Assembly (NCBI RefSeq): GCF_002135315.1
Contig: NZ_NEGA01000002.1
Coordinates: 163,231 to 227,230, forward strand
Source: Acinetobacter sp. ANC 3903
Lineage (GTDB): Bacteria; Pseudomonadota; Gammaproteobacteria; Pseudomonadales; Moraxellaceae
Direction: 5' to 3'
DNA: 64,000 nucleotides
Shown here: piece after piece, positions 17,918-25,713 of the stretch
Layout: each line of letters starts with the position of its first letter
Numbering within the stretch: position 1 is the stretch's first letter
Position numbers and translations under genes: made by a program
The notes under the pieces: model-generated
Databases searched by the model: none
Seen by the model: only the letters and a program-made list of their open reading frames with translations
What the model was told of the DNA's origin: nothing

Positions 17918-19552
17918 TTAACCTGCTTTTTTTAATGCAAAATCTTTACCAAACAGCAATTTATTACGAATATTACTGATTGGTGTTTGATCAGAAATCA
18001 GTTCTGCATACCAAGCCCCATCTTCAGTATCACCAAACAATACTGCACCAATCACCTTATCTTTTTGAATAATAATGCGTTTATAGATCTGACGTTTTTC
18101 ATCATTCAAGATAATATCTTCGTAATCGTCCTGCGGTTCGCTATTTTCTAAATCAATTCGGCCTGCTGAAAATACATCACAGCCGCTGACCTTGAGCTGG
18201 GTTGGAACCGTCGGTGCCTTAAAGGTCAGGCTGCCATGCTCTGCCAAATGTGATGCACAAATGAAAGCCTGGCCCCAAAGTGGTTCAACCAGACCGAAGG
18301 TTTGATTACGATGCTCGATACATTCACCCACCGCATAAATACTTGGGTCAAAAGTTTGCATGGTGTCATTCACCATCACGCCACGGTTACAGCGCAAACC
18401 TGCACTTTGTGCCAATGCCATATTCGGGCGGATCCCGACAGCAAAAACCACCAGATCAGCCTCTAAAACAGTGCCATCTTTAAGTTTAATGTGGGTCACA
18501 TGACTGTCTTCGCCAATCAATTGTTCTGTATTGGCTTGAGTAATGATGGTGATACCCTTCGCTTCAATACTTTGCCTTAACAAGCTGCTTGCACGGCTAT
18601 CCAGTTGACGTTCCATGATGCGATCCATCAAATGTAAAACTGTCACATTCATGCCACGTTGTTTCAGGCCATAAGCCGCTTCAAGACCCAACAGACCACC
18701 ACCAATCACCACGGCATTCTGTTTGGTTTTGCAGTAATCCAGCATGGTATTCACATCATAAATATCCCGGAAACTGAGCACGCCTTTCAAGTCACTACCC
18801 GAAATGGGTGGAACAAACGGTTTCGAACCGGTCGCCAGAATCAGACGGTCATAATCCACGATTTCGCCTTTTTCTGTATAGACCTGCTTACGCGGACGGT
18901 CGATTTTGACCGCAGCATCACCGGCAATAAAGCGAATACCCTTCTCTGCATACCAGGCATGCGAATGCAGCATGATGTCATCAATAGTTTTATCACCTGA
19001 CAGGACTGGCGAGAGCATGATGCGATTATAGTTACCCCAAGGTTCTTCACCAATCACGGTCACTTCATAACGCTCGGGTGCCATGTCGAGTAGGTCTTCC
19101 AGGCAACGCATACCCGCCAGACCATTGCCCACCAATACCAGTTTCATCTTTTCCTGAGCGGTGCCATTGTTGGTGATATAGGTTTTTTGCGGCGTTGGAT
19201 GAACCCAGACTTTGCCTTGTTCAATTTTGCTTGGAAATACCAGCAGCTTTTGGTCTTTATCTTCCAGGCAACGCCCAGTTGCCAGACTGAAATGCTGTTT
19301 ATAAATTGGAGAGGCAACCACACGCTCACCTTGTAAATCACCCACAATCCCGCGTGACATCACAAAGGCTTGGCTAAACGGATCCTGATTACTTAAGGCA
19401 TAAACACGTTTTTCATTGCCGACACGGAACAGCGCAATTTGTTGATCGTTGATCAATGCACCCACCCCGGTATTGGGCGTGATGTCATCCAGACTACACA
19501 CTTCGACCCAATCCAGCTCATTGGTTTTATTCATCTCTTTAAATATTGTCAT
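17918..19552 (-). CDS. NirD-like small subunit fused to NAD(P)/FAD-dependent oxidoreductase
   Basis: A 544-residue two-part protein. Residues 1-118 match the nitrite reductase small subunit NirD (Rieske-like fold, VVASPIYKQHFSLATGRCL) without the Rieske Cys/His cluster ligands, as is normal for NirD. From residue 136 there is a complete rubredoxin-reductase-type flavoprotein: VLVGNGLAGMRCLE, the ATGS motif, the second nucleotide-binding GGGLLGLEAAYGL, and a C-terminal FAD segment IYAVGE. AAAGGAG precedes the ATG. Between nirB and nasA, it could serve nitrite reductase and also pass NAD(P)H electrons to NasA, replacing a separate NasC; this is an inference. Confidence 0.88.
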   Translation of the reverse strand: MTIFKEMNKTNELDWVEVCSLDDITPNTGVGALINDQQIALFRVGNEKRVYALSNQDPFSQAFVMSRGIVGDLQGERVVASPIYKQHFSLATGRCLEDKDQKLLVFPSKIEQGKVWVHPTPQKTYITNNGTAQEKMKLVLVGNGLAGMRCLEDLLDMAPERYEVTVIGEEPWGNYNRIMLSPVLSGDKTIDDIMLHSHAWYAEKGIRFIAGDAAVKIDRPRKQVYTEKGEIVDYDRLILATGSKPFVPPISGSDLKGVLSFRDIYDVNTMLDYCKTKQNAVVIGGGLLGLEAAYGLKQRGMNVTVLHLMDRIMERQLDSRASSLLRQSIEAKGITIITQANTEQLIGEDSHVTHIKLKDGTVLEADLVVFAVGIRPNMALAQSAGLRCNRGVMVNDTMQTFDPSIYAVGECIEHRNQTFGLVEPLWGQAFICASHLAEHGSLTFKAPTVPTQLKVSGCDVFSAGRIDLENSEPQDDYEDIILNDEKRQIYKRIIIQKDKVIGAVLFGDTEDGAWYAELISDQTPISNIRNKLLFGKDFALKKAG

Positions 19553-19572
19553 CTTCTTTCTCCTTTATTCTT

Positions 19573-22119
19573 TTAAGCTTCAACAACAGGAATACGGGTC
19601 ACATCACGTTCAGCCTCGGTTTTTGGGCGGATTTGACCGCGAACCTCAGCGAATTGGATGTGTGGATCGTTTTGTTGTTCAACTTTTGCATTGATAAAGG
19701 TTTTAAAGCGTTTACGCACTTCCGGATCTTCCACCGCAGTGCGCCATTCATCCTGATAGGTGCCGACGACATGCTCCATACGGCGTTCCAGTTCAGCAGC
19801 AATGCCTAAAGAATCTTCAACCACAACAGCTTTAAGATAGTCCAGCCCGCCTTCCAGATTGTCGCGCCATACCGAAGTACGTTGCAGGCGATCAGCCGTT
19901 TGGATATAGAACATAAAGAAACGGTCGATATAACGAATCAGGGTTTGTGTATCCAGGTCAGATGCCAACAGTTCAGCATGACGAGGCTTCATGCCGCCAT
20001 TACCGCAGACATACAGGTTCCAGCCTTTTTCAGTCGCAATCACGCCCACATCTTTACTTTGTGCTTCGGCACATTCACGGGTACAGCCAGACACTGCCAT
20101 TTTCAATTTATGTGGAGAACGCAAACCTTTGTAGCGATTTTCCAGGAAGATCGCCAAGCCCACTGAATCATCTACACCATAACGGCACCAGGTACTGCCG
20201 ACACATGATTTCACGGTACGTAAAGACTTGCCGTAAGCATGGCCCGATTCAAAACCAGCATTGATCAGTTTTTCCCAGATTTCAGGCAATTGATGGACTT
20301 GCGCACCAAACATGTCGACACGTTGGCCACCCGTTAATTTGGTATATAAGCCATATTCTTTAGCGATTTGACCAATGGCAATCAAGCCATCTGGCGTAAC
20401 TTCGCCGCCTGCCATACGTGGCACAACAGAGTAAGAACCGTCTTTTTGGATATTGCCCAGATAATAGTCATTGCTGTCTTGCAGGCCGGCATGGCTTGGC
20501 TTTAACACAAAGTCATTCCAGCAAGATGCCAAAATATTTGCCACCGTTGGTTTACAGATATCACAGCCCAGGCCATGACCATGCTGCCCGATCAGATCAT
20601 CAAAAGTCTTGATTTCATTAACACGAACCAGGTGATACAGCTCTTGGCGTGAATAGGCAAAGTGTTCACACAGATGGTTATTGACCGTCACGCCTTGGCG
20701 TTGTAATTCAGACTTCAATACTTGCGTGACCAAGGGCGCACAGCCACCACAAGCTGTTGCAGCTTTAGTGCATTTTTTTAGTGCACCGAGTGAAGTTGAA
20801 CCGTCTGCAATCGCACTGCAAATGTCGGCCTTAGACACGTTATTACATGAACAGATGGTTGCACTATCTGGCAGTAAATCGACACCGCTGCCACCGGCTT
20901 TGGCGCTTGATTGTGCATAGCCCGGCATAATCAGGCTTTCAGGATTTTCTGGAATGTCCAATCCATTCAGCATCATTTGCAGCAGGTCATTATATTCTTT
21001 GGCACAGCCCACCAGCACTGCACCAAGTAATCTGGTTTTTTCCGCATTCACCACAATCTTTTTATAGATCAGGGCATCTTCATCGGCATAAAAATAGCTG
21101 AGTGCATTCGGGGTCATGGCATGGGCATCACCCACCGATGCCACATCTACACCCATCAGTTTCAGCTTGGTACTCATGTCCGCGCCGGCAAATGTATTGC
21201 AGGCTTGGTCCATGACATGTTTTGCTGCAATACGCGCCATGTCATAGCCCGGTGCAACCAAACCATAGATTTTATTTTGCCAAAGCGCACATTCACCAAT
21301 CGCGTAAATGTCCGCATCTGAAGTTTGGCAATAATCATTAATCACGATACCGCCACGCTCACCAAGCGCCAGGCCACTTTGACGCGCCAATTCATCCCGT
21401 GGGCGAATCCCCGCAGAGAATAAAACGATATCGGTTTCAAGTTCAGAACCATCGCCAAACTTCATCACGTGCGTGGTGTTACTGCCTGCCTCGATGCATT
21501 GAGTAGCTTTTTGGGTATGAACTTTTACACCCAGGTTTTCGATTTTTGCACGTAGAACCTTGCCCCCCAAGTCATCAATTTGCACCGCCATTAAGCGAGG
21601 TGCAAACTCGACCACATGCGTTTCCAAGTCCAGATCACGAAGGGCTTTAGCCGCTTCAAGACCTAACAGACCACCGCCAATCACCACACCGGTTTTTGCA
21701 TTTAAACTCGCAGCACGAATGGCATCCAGATCTTCAAGGGTGCGGTAAACAAAACAGTTTTCACGCTCATTACCCGGAATAGGAGGAACAAAAGCATATG
21801 AACCGGTTGCCAGCACCAATTTGTCATAACTAATCACATCGCCATGATTGGTGGTAACCGTTTTATTTAAGCTATCAATGGCAGTTGCCTTGGTACTTAA
21901 ACGCAGATCAATCCCATAAGCATCAGCAAAATCTGCACGGCAAAGTGTGAGGTCTTTGGCTGATTTACCGGTGAAATATTCAGTTAAATGAACACGGTCA
22001 TAGGCTAAACGTGGTTCTTCTGCCAAGATGGTAATTTCAACTTCATCACCAGCATGCTCAAGCACGGATTCAATAAATTTGTGTCCTACCATGCCATGGC
22101 CAATCATTACCAGTTTCAT
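19573..22119 (-). CDS. nirB: Nitrite reductase (NAD(P)H) large subunit NirB
   Basis: Cytoplasmic siroheme enzyme reducing nitrite to ammonium, 848 residues. Domains in order: FAD/NAD(P)-binding reductase (VMIGHGMVGHKFIE; GGGLLGLEAAKAL), a BFD-like [2Fe-2S] domain (TICSCNNVSKADI to ACGGCAPLV), and a sulfite/nitrite reductase region with ferredoxin-like half-domains. The four siroheme/[4Fe-4S] cysteines lie in SCVGSTWCRYG and GCTRECAEA, followed by NLYVCGNGG. It sits 31 bases after the nitrate transporter and 20 before the NirD fusion. Confidence 0.96.
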   Translation of the reverse strand: MKLVMIGHGMVGHKFIESVLEHAGDEVEITILAEEPRLAYDRVHLTEYFTGKSAKDLTLCRADFADAYGIDLRLSTKATAIDSLNKTVTTNHGDVISYDKLVLATGSYAFVPPIPGNERENCFVYRTLEDLDAIRAASLNAKTGVVIGGGLLGLEAAKALRDLDLETHVVEFAPRLMAVQIDDLGGKVLRAKIENLGVKVHTQKATQCIEAGSNTTHVMKFGDGSELETDIVLFSAGIRPRDELARQSGLALGERGGIVINDYCQTSDADIYAIGECALWQNKIYGLVAPGYDMARIAAKHVMDQACNTFAGADMSTKLKLMGVDVASVGDAHAMTPNALSYFYADEDALIYKKIVVNAEKTRLLGAVLVGCAKEYNDLLQMMLNGLDIPENPESLIMPGYAQSSAKAGGSGVDLLPDSATICSCNNVSKADICSAIADGSTSLGALKKCTKAATACGGCAPLVTQVLKSELQRQGVTVNNHLCEHFAYSRQELYHLVRVNEIKTFDDLIGQHGHGLGCDICKPTVANILASCWNDFVLKPSHAGLQDSNDYYLGNIQKDGSYSVVPRMAGGEVTPDGLIAIGQIAKEYGLYTKLTGGQRVDMFGAQVHQLPEIWEKLINAGFESGHAYGKSLRTVKSCVGSTWCRYGVDDSVGLAIFLENRYKGLRSPHKLKMAVSGCTRECAEAQSKDVGVIATEKGWNLYVCGNGGMKPRHAELLASDLDTQTLIRYIDRFFMFYIQTADRLQRTSVWRDNLEGGLDYLKAVVVEDSLGIAAELERRMEHVVGTYQDEWRTAVEDPEVRKRFKTFINAKVEQQNDPHIQFAEVRGQIRPKTEAERDVTRIPVVEA

Positions 22120-22150
22120 ATTGCTTCTCCTATTCTTTTAATCTATTGAT

Positions 22151-23491
22151 TTAAGCCATGTTGTTTCGTTCAAGCACTGCTTGTTCATACAGTTTTTGTT
22201 CCTTCTCTTTATGTTCAACCGAGAAGCGGATCATCAGAACAAAACTTGCTGCAAGGACTACAAATCCCCCCAGAAACATAAGGCAGGTTTGAATATCCAG
22301 CATGCCTTTCAGCAAGAAACCAGCCGCAACTGCACCCACATTACCGCCTGCACCAATAATGCCTGCCACGCCACCCAAAGCATCCCGGTCAATGAATGGC
22401 ACCAGTGCATAGGTTGCGCCACAAGCCATATGGGTGAATAAGGCAAAGATAGTCATGGTTAAAATCGCCAGCATTGCGCTGTTCATTTGTGAGAATACAA
22501 TCAGGAACAAGCCTTCCATCAAGATCATGGTAAACAGCACTTTGGTACGGCCATCCAGACCTTTTTTGGTTGCCACTTTGTCAGAAATAATTCCACCTAA
22601 AGCACGGGCAAACAGCGCGAGCAAACCAAAGATCCCGGCAGCGAGTCCTGCTTCTTTCAGGCCAAAGCTGAAATGTTCAACGTAGTACATTGCCACGATG
22701 TTGTGAATGAAAATTTCGATACCGAAACACGCAGCATAGGCACCAAACAGAATCCAGACACGGTAGTTGCGCGCAGCATGCATCAGAATTGCCATACCGC
22801 CTTTTTTATCGCTGCCGACTTGAATGCCTTGCGCACGAAGTTCCTTAAAGTTACCTTGTGGACAGTCTTGGGTGAATTTCCAGTAAAGCGCACCGACAAT
22901 AATCATCAGAATACCTGGCACCAATAAAGCAATTCTCCAGCCCATCGCCTGTTCAACACCAAACATCACCAAGGCAGCAAGCATTAACGGCATCAAGGCT
23001 TGTGTCGCGCCGCCGCCGGCATTCCCCCAACCTGCTGATGCCGCATTGGCAGTCCCGACCACATTCGGTGCGAACATGATACTGGTGTGATATTGGGTGA
23101 TCACGAAGCTGGCACCAATCGCACCAATCAATAAGCGGAAAAACAGGAAGGATTCATAGCTGTTGGCAGAAGCCACACCAAAGACTGGAATACTGCCGAT
23201 AATTAATAATGCGGTATAAGTTTTGCGTGGACCGTATTTGTCGCATAAAGGCCCGACAATCAGCCGGACAATAATGGTAATAGCCACGGCGGCAATATTG
23301 ATATTGGCAATCTGGTCTTTAGTGAGATGAAATTCACCTGCAATGACCGGCATTAGAGGTGCACAGGCAAACCAGGCAAAGAAGCAGACAAAAAAGGCGA
23401 GCCAACTCATGTGGAAGGCTCTCATCGCCGCGCTGTTAAAACTAAAAAGACTTATTTTTGTTGCCTTTTTTTCATATAAATTTGAAGACAT
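22151..23491 (-). CDS. Nitrate/nitrite transporter, MFS NarK/NasA family
   Basis: Inner-membrane carrier of the nitrate-nitrite porter family, 446 residues with about 12 membrane segments. It shows the MFS loop RLIVGPLCDKYGPRKTY and both Gly-rich nitrate signatures (AGWGNAGGGATQ and AGIIGAGGNVGAV). It heads the transporter-nirB-NirD fusion run, so import and reduction are made together. Expression is probably nitrogen- and nitrate-controlled through the sigma-54 promoter and ANTAR-type leader just upstream. AAGGAG lies close before the ATG. NarK-type naming or NasA-type naming would both be used. Confidence 0.93.
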   Translation of the reverse strand: MSSNLYEKKATKISLFSFNSAAMRAFHMSWLAFFVCFFAWFACAPLMPVIAGEFHLTKDQIANINIAAVAITIIVRLIVGPLCDKYGPRKTYTALLIIGSIPVFGVASANSYESFLFFRLLIGAIGASFVITQYHTSIMFAPNVVGTANAASAGWGNAGGGATQALMPLMLAALVMFGVEQAMGWRIALLVPGILMIIVGALYWKFTQDCPQGNFKELRAQGIQVGSDKKGGMAILMHAARNYRVWILFGAYAACFGIEIFIHNIVAMYYVEHFSFGLKEAGLAAGIFGLLALFARALGGIISDKVATKKGLDGRTKVLFTMILMEGLFLIVFSQMNSAMLAILTMTIFALFTHMACGATYALVPFIDRDALGGVAGIIGAGGNVGAVAAGFLLKGMLDIQTCLMFLGGFVVLAASFVLMIRFSVEHKEKEQKLYEQAVLERNNMA

Positions 23492-23525
23492 AACCTTCTC
23501 CTTCCTGAACTGAACGTATTGGGTT

Positions 23526-23555
23526 ATCTGTTATGCGGATAGCTGCATAGCAGAT
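23526..23555 (-). promoter_or_regulatory. Third stem-loop in the nitrate transporter leader
   Basis: ATCTGCTATGC and GCATAACAGAT pair with one C/A mismatch around an 8-base loop. It follows the two hexaloop hairpins but has no T run after it. Its 3' strand overlaps a segment (plus-strand 23522-23529) able to pair with the transporter start codon region at 23486-23495, so it may act as a switch element. Confidence 0.45.
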
Positions 23556-23564
23556 TCGATCAGA

Positions 23565-23613
23565 ACGGACATCGTTGGCCGTCTTACAAATTTTTTAGAG
23601 TCGTCTTTGACTC
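23565..23613 (-). promoter_or_regulatory. Two-hexaloop ANTAR-responsive leader RNA
   Basis: On the minus strand two stem-loops follow the promoter. The first, at 23598-23613, is GAGTC-AAAGAC-GACTC. The second, at 23565-23582, is ACGGCC-AACGAT-GTCCGT with one internal mismatch. Both have six-base loops with A at position 1 and G at position 4, the pattern bound by ANTAR antiterminators such as NasR, NasT and EutV. They are 15 bases apart. The ANTAR protein NasT is encoded divergently next door. Confidence 0.75.
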
Positions 23614-23625
23614 AGTAGAGATTAA

Positions 23626-23640
23626 GCAATGACTGTGCCA
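23626..23640 (-). promoter_or_regulatory. Candidate sigma-54 promoter of the nitrate transporter/nirB operon
   Basis: TGGCACAGTCATTGC on the minus strand matches TGGCAC-N5-TTGC with GG-N10-GC spacing. The predicted RNA start, about 12 bases downstream, falls just before the first hexaloop hairpin. The leader thus begins almost directly with the ANTAR target. Confidence 0.75.
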
Positions 23641-23872
23641 ACAATAATAAAATATCTTTAAATTATTATTTTTTAACATTTTTTATTTAAGTTTTACCAT
23701 GTTTCTCACAAACCAGTTGCTTCATCTGCCCTACTAAACAACAAAATGAGTATTCACAGCAACTACACTTGTGCTTCCTCGTAGCGCATTTTTGCATCAA
23801 GACAGTGCAATACGCTGTTCAATTCAAGTTTTATGTCTGATTCTTATAAAAAAAATAGAGTTTTATTAATTT

Positions 23873-23888
23873 TGGCATTTAAATTGCT
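23873..23888 (+). promoter_or_regulatory. Candidate sigma-54 promoter of nasT-nasS
   Basis: TGGCATTTAAATTGCT has GG-N10-GC spacing and one deviation from TGGCAC-N5-TTGCT. It is about 50 bases before the nasT start and points to it. Between it and the opposed transporter promoter lie about 230 AT-rich bases that could hold NtrC enhancer sites, but I could not pick one with confidence. Confidence 0.65.
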
Positions 23889-23940
23889 TTCGATTAGATA
23901 GAAATTTTTCTGGCTCTGCTTAGATGGTATTTAGCTCAAT

Positions 23941-24528
23941 ATGCCAAAACTAAAAATTGCACTGATTGATGACGATCAAGAACGTGCCAACTATATAAAA
24001 GCTTCCCTGATCGAACATCATTTCGAGGTGGTGGCCTGCCTGACCATCGACCATTTAAGCCTGTTCCGTTTAGAACAGTTACATGCAGATGTGATTTTGC
24101 TGGATATGGATCATCCCCATCGCGACATTATTGAAAGTTGTGTCAGCCAGTTCGATTTACCCACCGTGCTGTTTACTAAAAACAGTCATAAAGACACCAT
24201 TAAAAGTGCCATTGATGCCGGGGTCACAGCGTATATCGTGGACGGGATTGATCCGGCCAAACTGCAGAACATTCTGGAAATTTCAATTGCCCAGTATAAA
24301 AAACATAAAAAATTACTGGATGATCTGGAAGAAACCAAAAATAAACTGGCTGACCGTAAAGTGGTAGATCAAGCCAAAGTACTGATGATGCAATTGCATT
24401 CCCTCACTGAAGATCAGGCATTTCAATTACTCAGAAAAAATGCCATGAGCCATCGCATGACCATTGGAGAAATGGCACGGCGTTTATTGGATGCCCAACA
24501 ACTGTTACAAAACCAATTCAAGGATTAG
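23941..24528 (+). CDS. nasT: Nitrate-responsive antiterminator NasT (receiver plus ANTAR domain)
   Basis: RNA-binding regulator, 195 residues. Residues 1-120 form a response-regulator receiver domain (KIALIDDDQERA, with the acceptor-type Asp in VILLDMD). Residues about 135-190 form the ANTAR domain (DQAKVLMMQLHSLTEDQAF, AMSHRMTIGEMARRLLDA). In related systems NasS holds NasT inactive until nitrate or nitrite binds NasS, after which NasT binds paired hexaloop hairpins and lets transcription continue. Those hairpins are present in the divergent transporter leader. nasS follows after three bases. Confidence 0.9.
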   Translation: MPKLKIALIDDDQERANYIKASLIEHHFEVVACLTIDHLSLFRLEQLHADVILLDMDHPHRDIIESCVSQFDLPTVLFTKNSHKDTIKSAIDAGVTAYIVDGIDPAKLQNILEISIAQYKKHKKLLDDLEETKNKLADRKVVDQAKVLMMQLHSLTEDQAFQLLRKNAMSHRMTIGEMARRLLDAQQLLQNQFKD

Positions 24529-24531
24529 CCC

Positions 24532-25527
24532 ATGACAGATTTAGAAAAAACCCAAATCCAGATTGGCTACATTCCTTTGCTTGACTGTGTGGCTATCCTT
24601 TGGGCCAAACAGCGTGGCTTTTTTGCAGAACTTGGTCTGGAGGTTACTTTAGTCAAGGAAGCCTCATGGGCAAGTCTCAGAGACCGGCTGGCCTTCGGCT
24701 TTTTAGATGCCGCCCATTGCCTGTCTGCCATGCTTCCTGCCGCAGCGCTAGGTGAAGACCAGCTCGGCATTCCCTTACAAACGGCATTGGTGCTCAGTCA
24801 TAACCGTGCCTTTATCAGTTTGAGCCAGAAATTATGTTTCGACCTGCACATTTCAGCGCAAGATACTGCCCAACAATCGGCAGAAAAAATTGTCTCCGCG
24901 ATACAGGCACAACAATCAATTCAACTGGCGCATGTGTTTAAGCAGTCCATTCATCATTATTGTTTAAGAGAATGGTTAGCCCTTGCCAATGCTGAGGTGG
25001 CCCAAAAAATCAAACTCACCACCCTTCCGCCTCCGTATATGGTGGAAGCCTTAAGCAATCATGTCATTGATGGTTTCTGTGTCGGGGAACCCTGGAACAC
25101 CCAAGGAGAACTGTTGGGCATCAGCCAGGTTGTGGCAAGCAGTCAGGATGTTATTCCCAAGGTGGCCGACAAGGTACTGGCAGTCACGGCCGACTGGGCA
25201 GCACAGCATCCGCATACGCATCGTGCTTTAGTGGCTGCGATTGAAAAAGCACAGCAAGAATTGCAGACGCTGGAGGACTATACTGAAGTCTGGAAGATGC
25301 TGATTGACTTTAATATTGTTCAGTTCCAATGTTCCGACAGCATCCATGTGAAAAAGTTCCATTCCATTCAGTCTATTATCCGTAACTTTGTCATTGAATC
25401 TTCGGTGCCAAAGCTGGCAGATTTTCACTGGCTGATTCAGCAAATGCTGAAATGGGATCACATTAGCCTGAATCAGCAAAACATTGATCAGATCAGCCAG
25501 AACTGTATTTTATCTTTACAGAAATAG
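24532..25527 (+). CDS. nasS: Nitrate sensor NasS (NrtA-like ABC substrate-binding protein)
   Basis: A 331-residue periplasmic-binding-protein fold related to NrtA/CmpA, but with no signal peptide (it opens MTDLEKTQIQIGYIPLLDC), so it should be cytoplasmic, as expected of NasS. Ligand-region motifs include ASWASLRDRLAFGFLDAAHCL and GFCVGEPWNTQGE. Tight linkage to nasT (3-base gap) supports the sensor role of sequestering the ANTAR protein when nitrate is absent. No nitrate ABC permease or ATPase is nearby, which argues against a transport function. Confidence 0.9.
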   Translation: MTDLEKTQIQIGYIPLLDCVAILWAKQRGFFAELGLEVTLVKEASWASLRDRLAFGFLDAAHCLSAMLPAAALGEDQLGIPLQTALVLSHNRAFISLSQKLCFDLHISAQDTAQQSAEKIVSAIQAQQSIQLAHVFKQSIHHYCLREWLALANAEVAQKIKLTTLPPPYMVEALSNHVIDGFCVGEPWNTQGELLGISQVVASSQDVIPKVADKVLAVTADWAAQHPHTHRALVAAIEKAQQELQTLEDYTEVWKMLIDFNIVQFQCSDSIHVKKFHSIQSIIRNFVIESSVPKLADFHWLIQQMLKWDHISLNQQNIDQISQNCILSLQK

Positions 25528-25542
25528 ACCAACATCAGTATT

Positions 25543-25578
25543 GCCCCAGCGATATAAAAATTGACCAAACGCTGGGGC
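25543..25578 (+). terminator. GC-rich stem-loop after nasS
   Basis: A perfect 9-pair stem GCCCCAGCG/CGCTGGGGC with an 18-base loop, 15 bases after the nasS stop. It lacks a T tract, so termination is only probable. It separates nasS from the TonB receptor gene. Confidence 0.4.
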
Positions 25579-25713
25579 TAAACCATTCATTCTGATTGTT
25601 TTATCGCTATTATCGGATTTTTATCTTTTATTTTTATTTGCGCGATTTTCCACAATTTTTCTCCATATTTTTACGTTATCTTACGCACAAAACGACATAT
25701 GGAACATTCAATA

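Noticed and set aside
24532..25527. Periplasmic nitrate-binding protein of an ABC importer
   Set aside because: No signal peptide and no permease or ATPase genes; linkage to nasT fits the NasS sensor.
25543..25578. GC-rich stem-loop after nasS as a definite terminator
   Set aside because: Strong stem but an 18-base loop and no T tract; kept only as a low-confidence feature.
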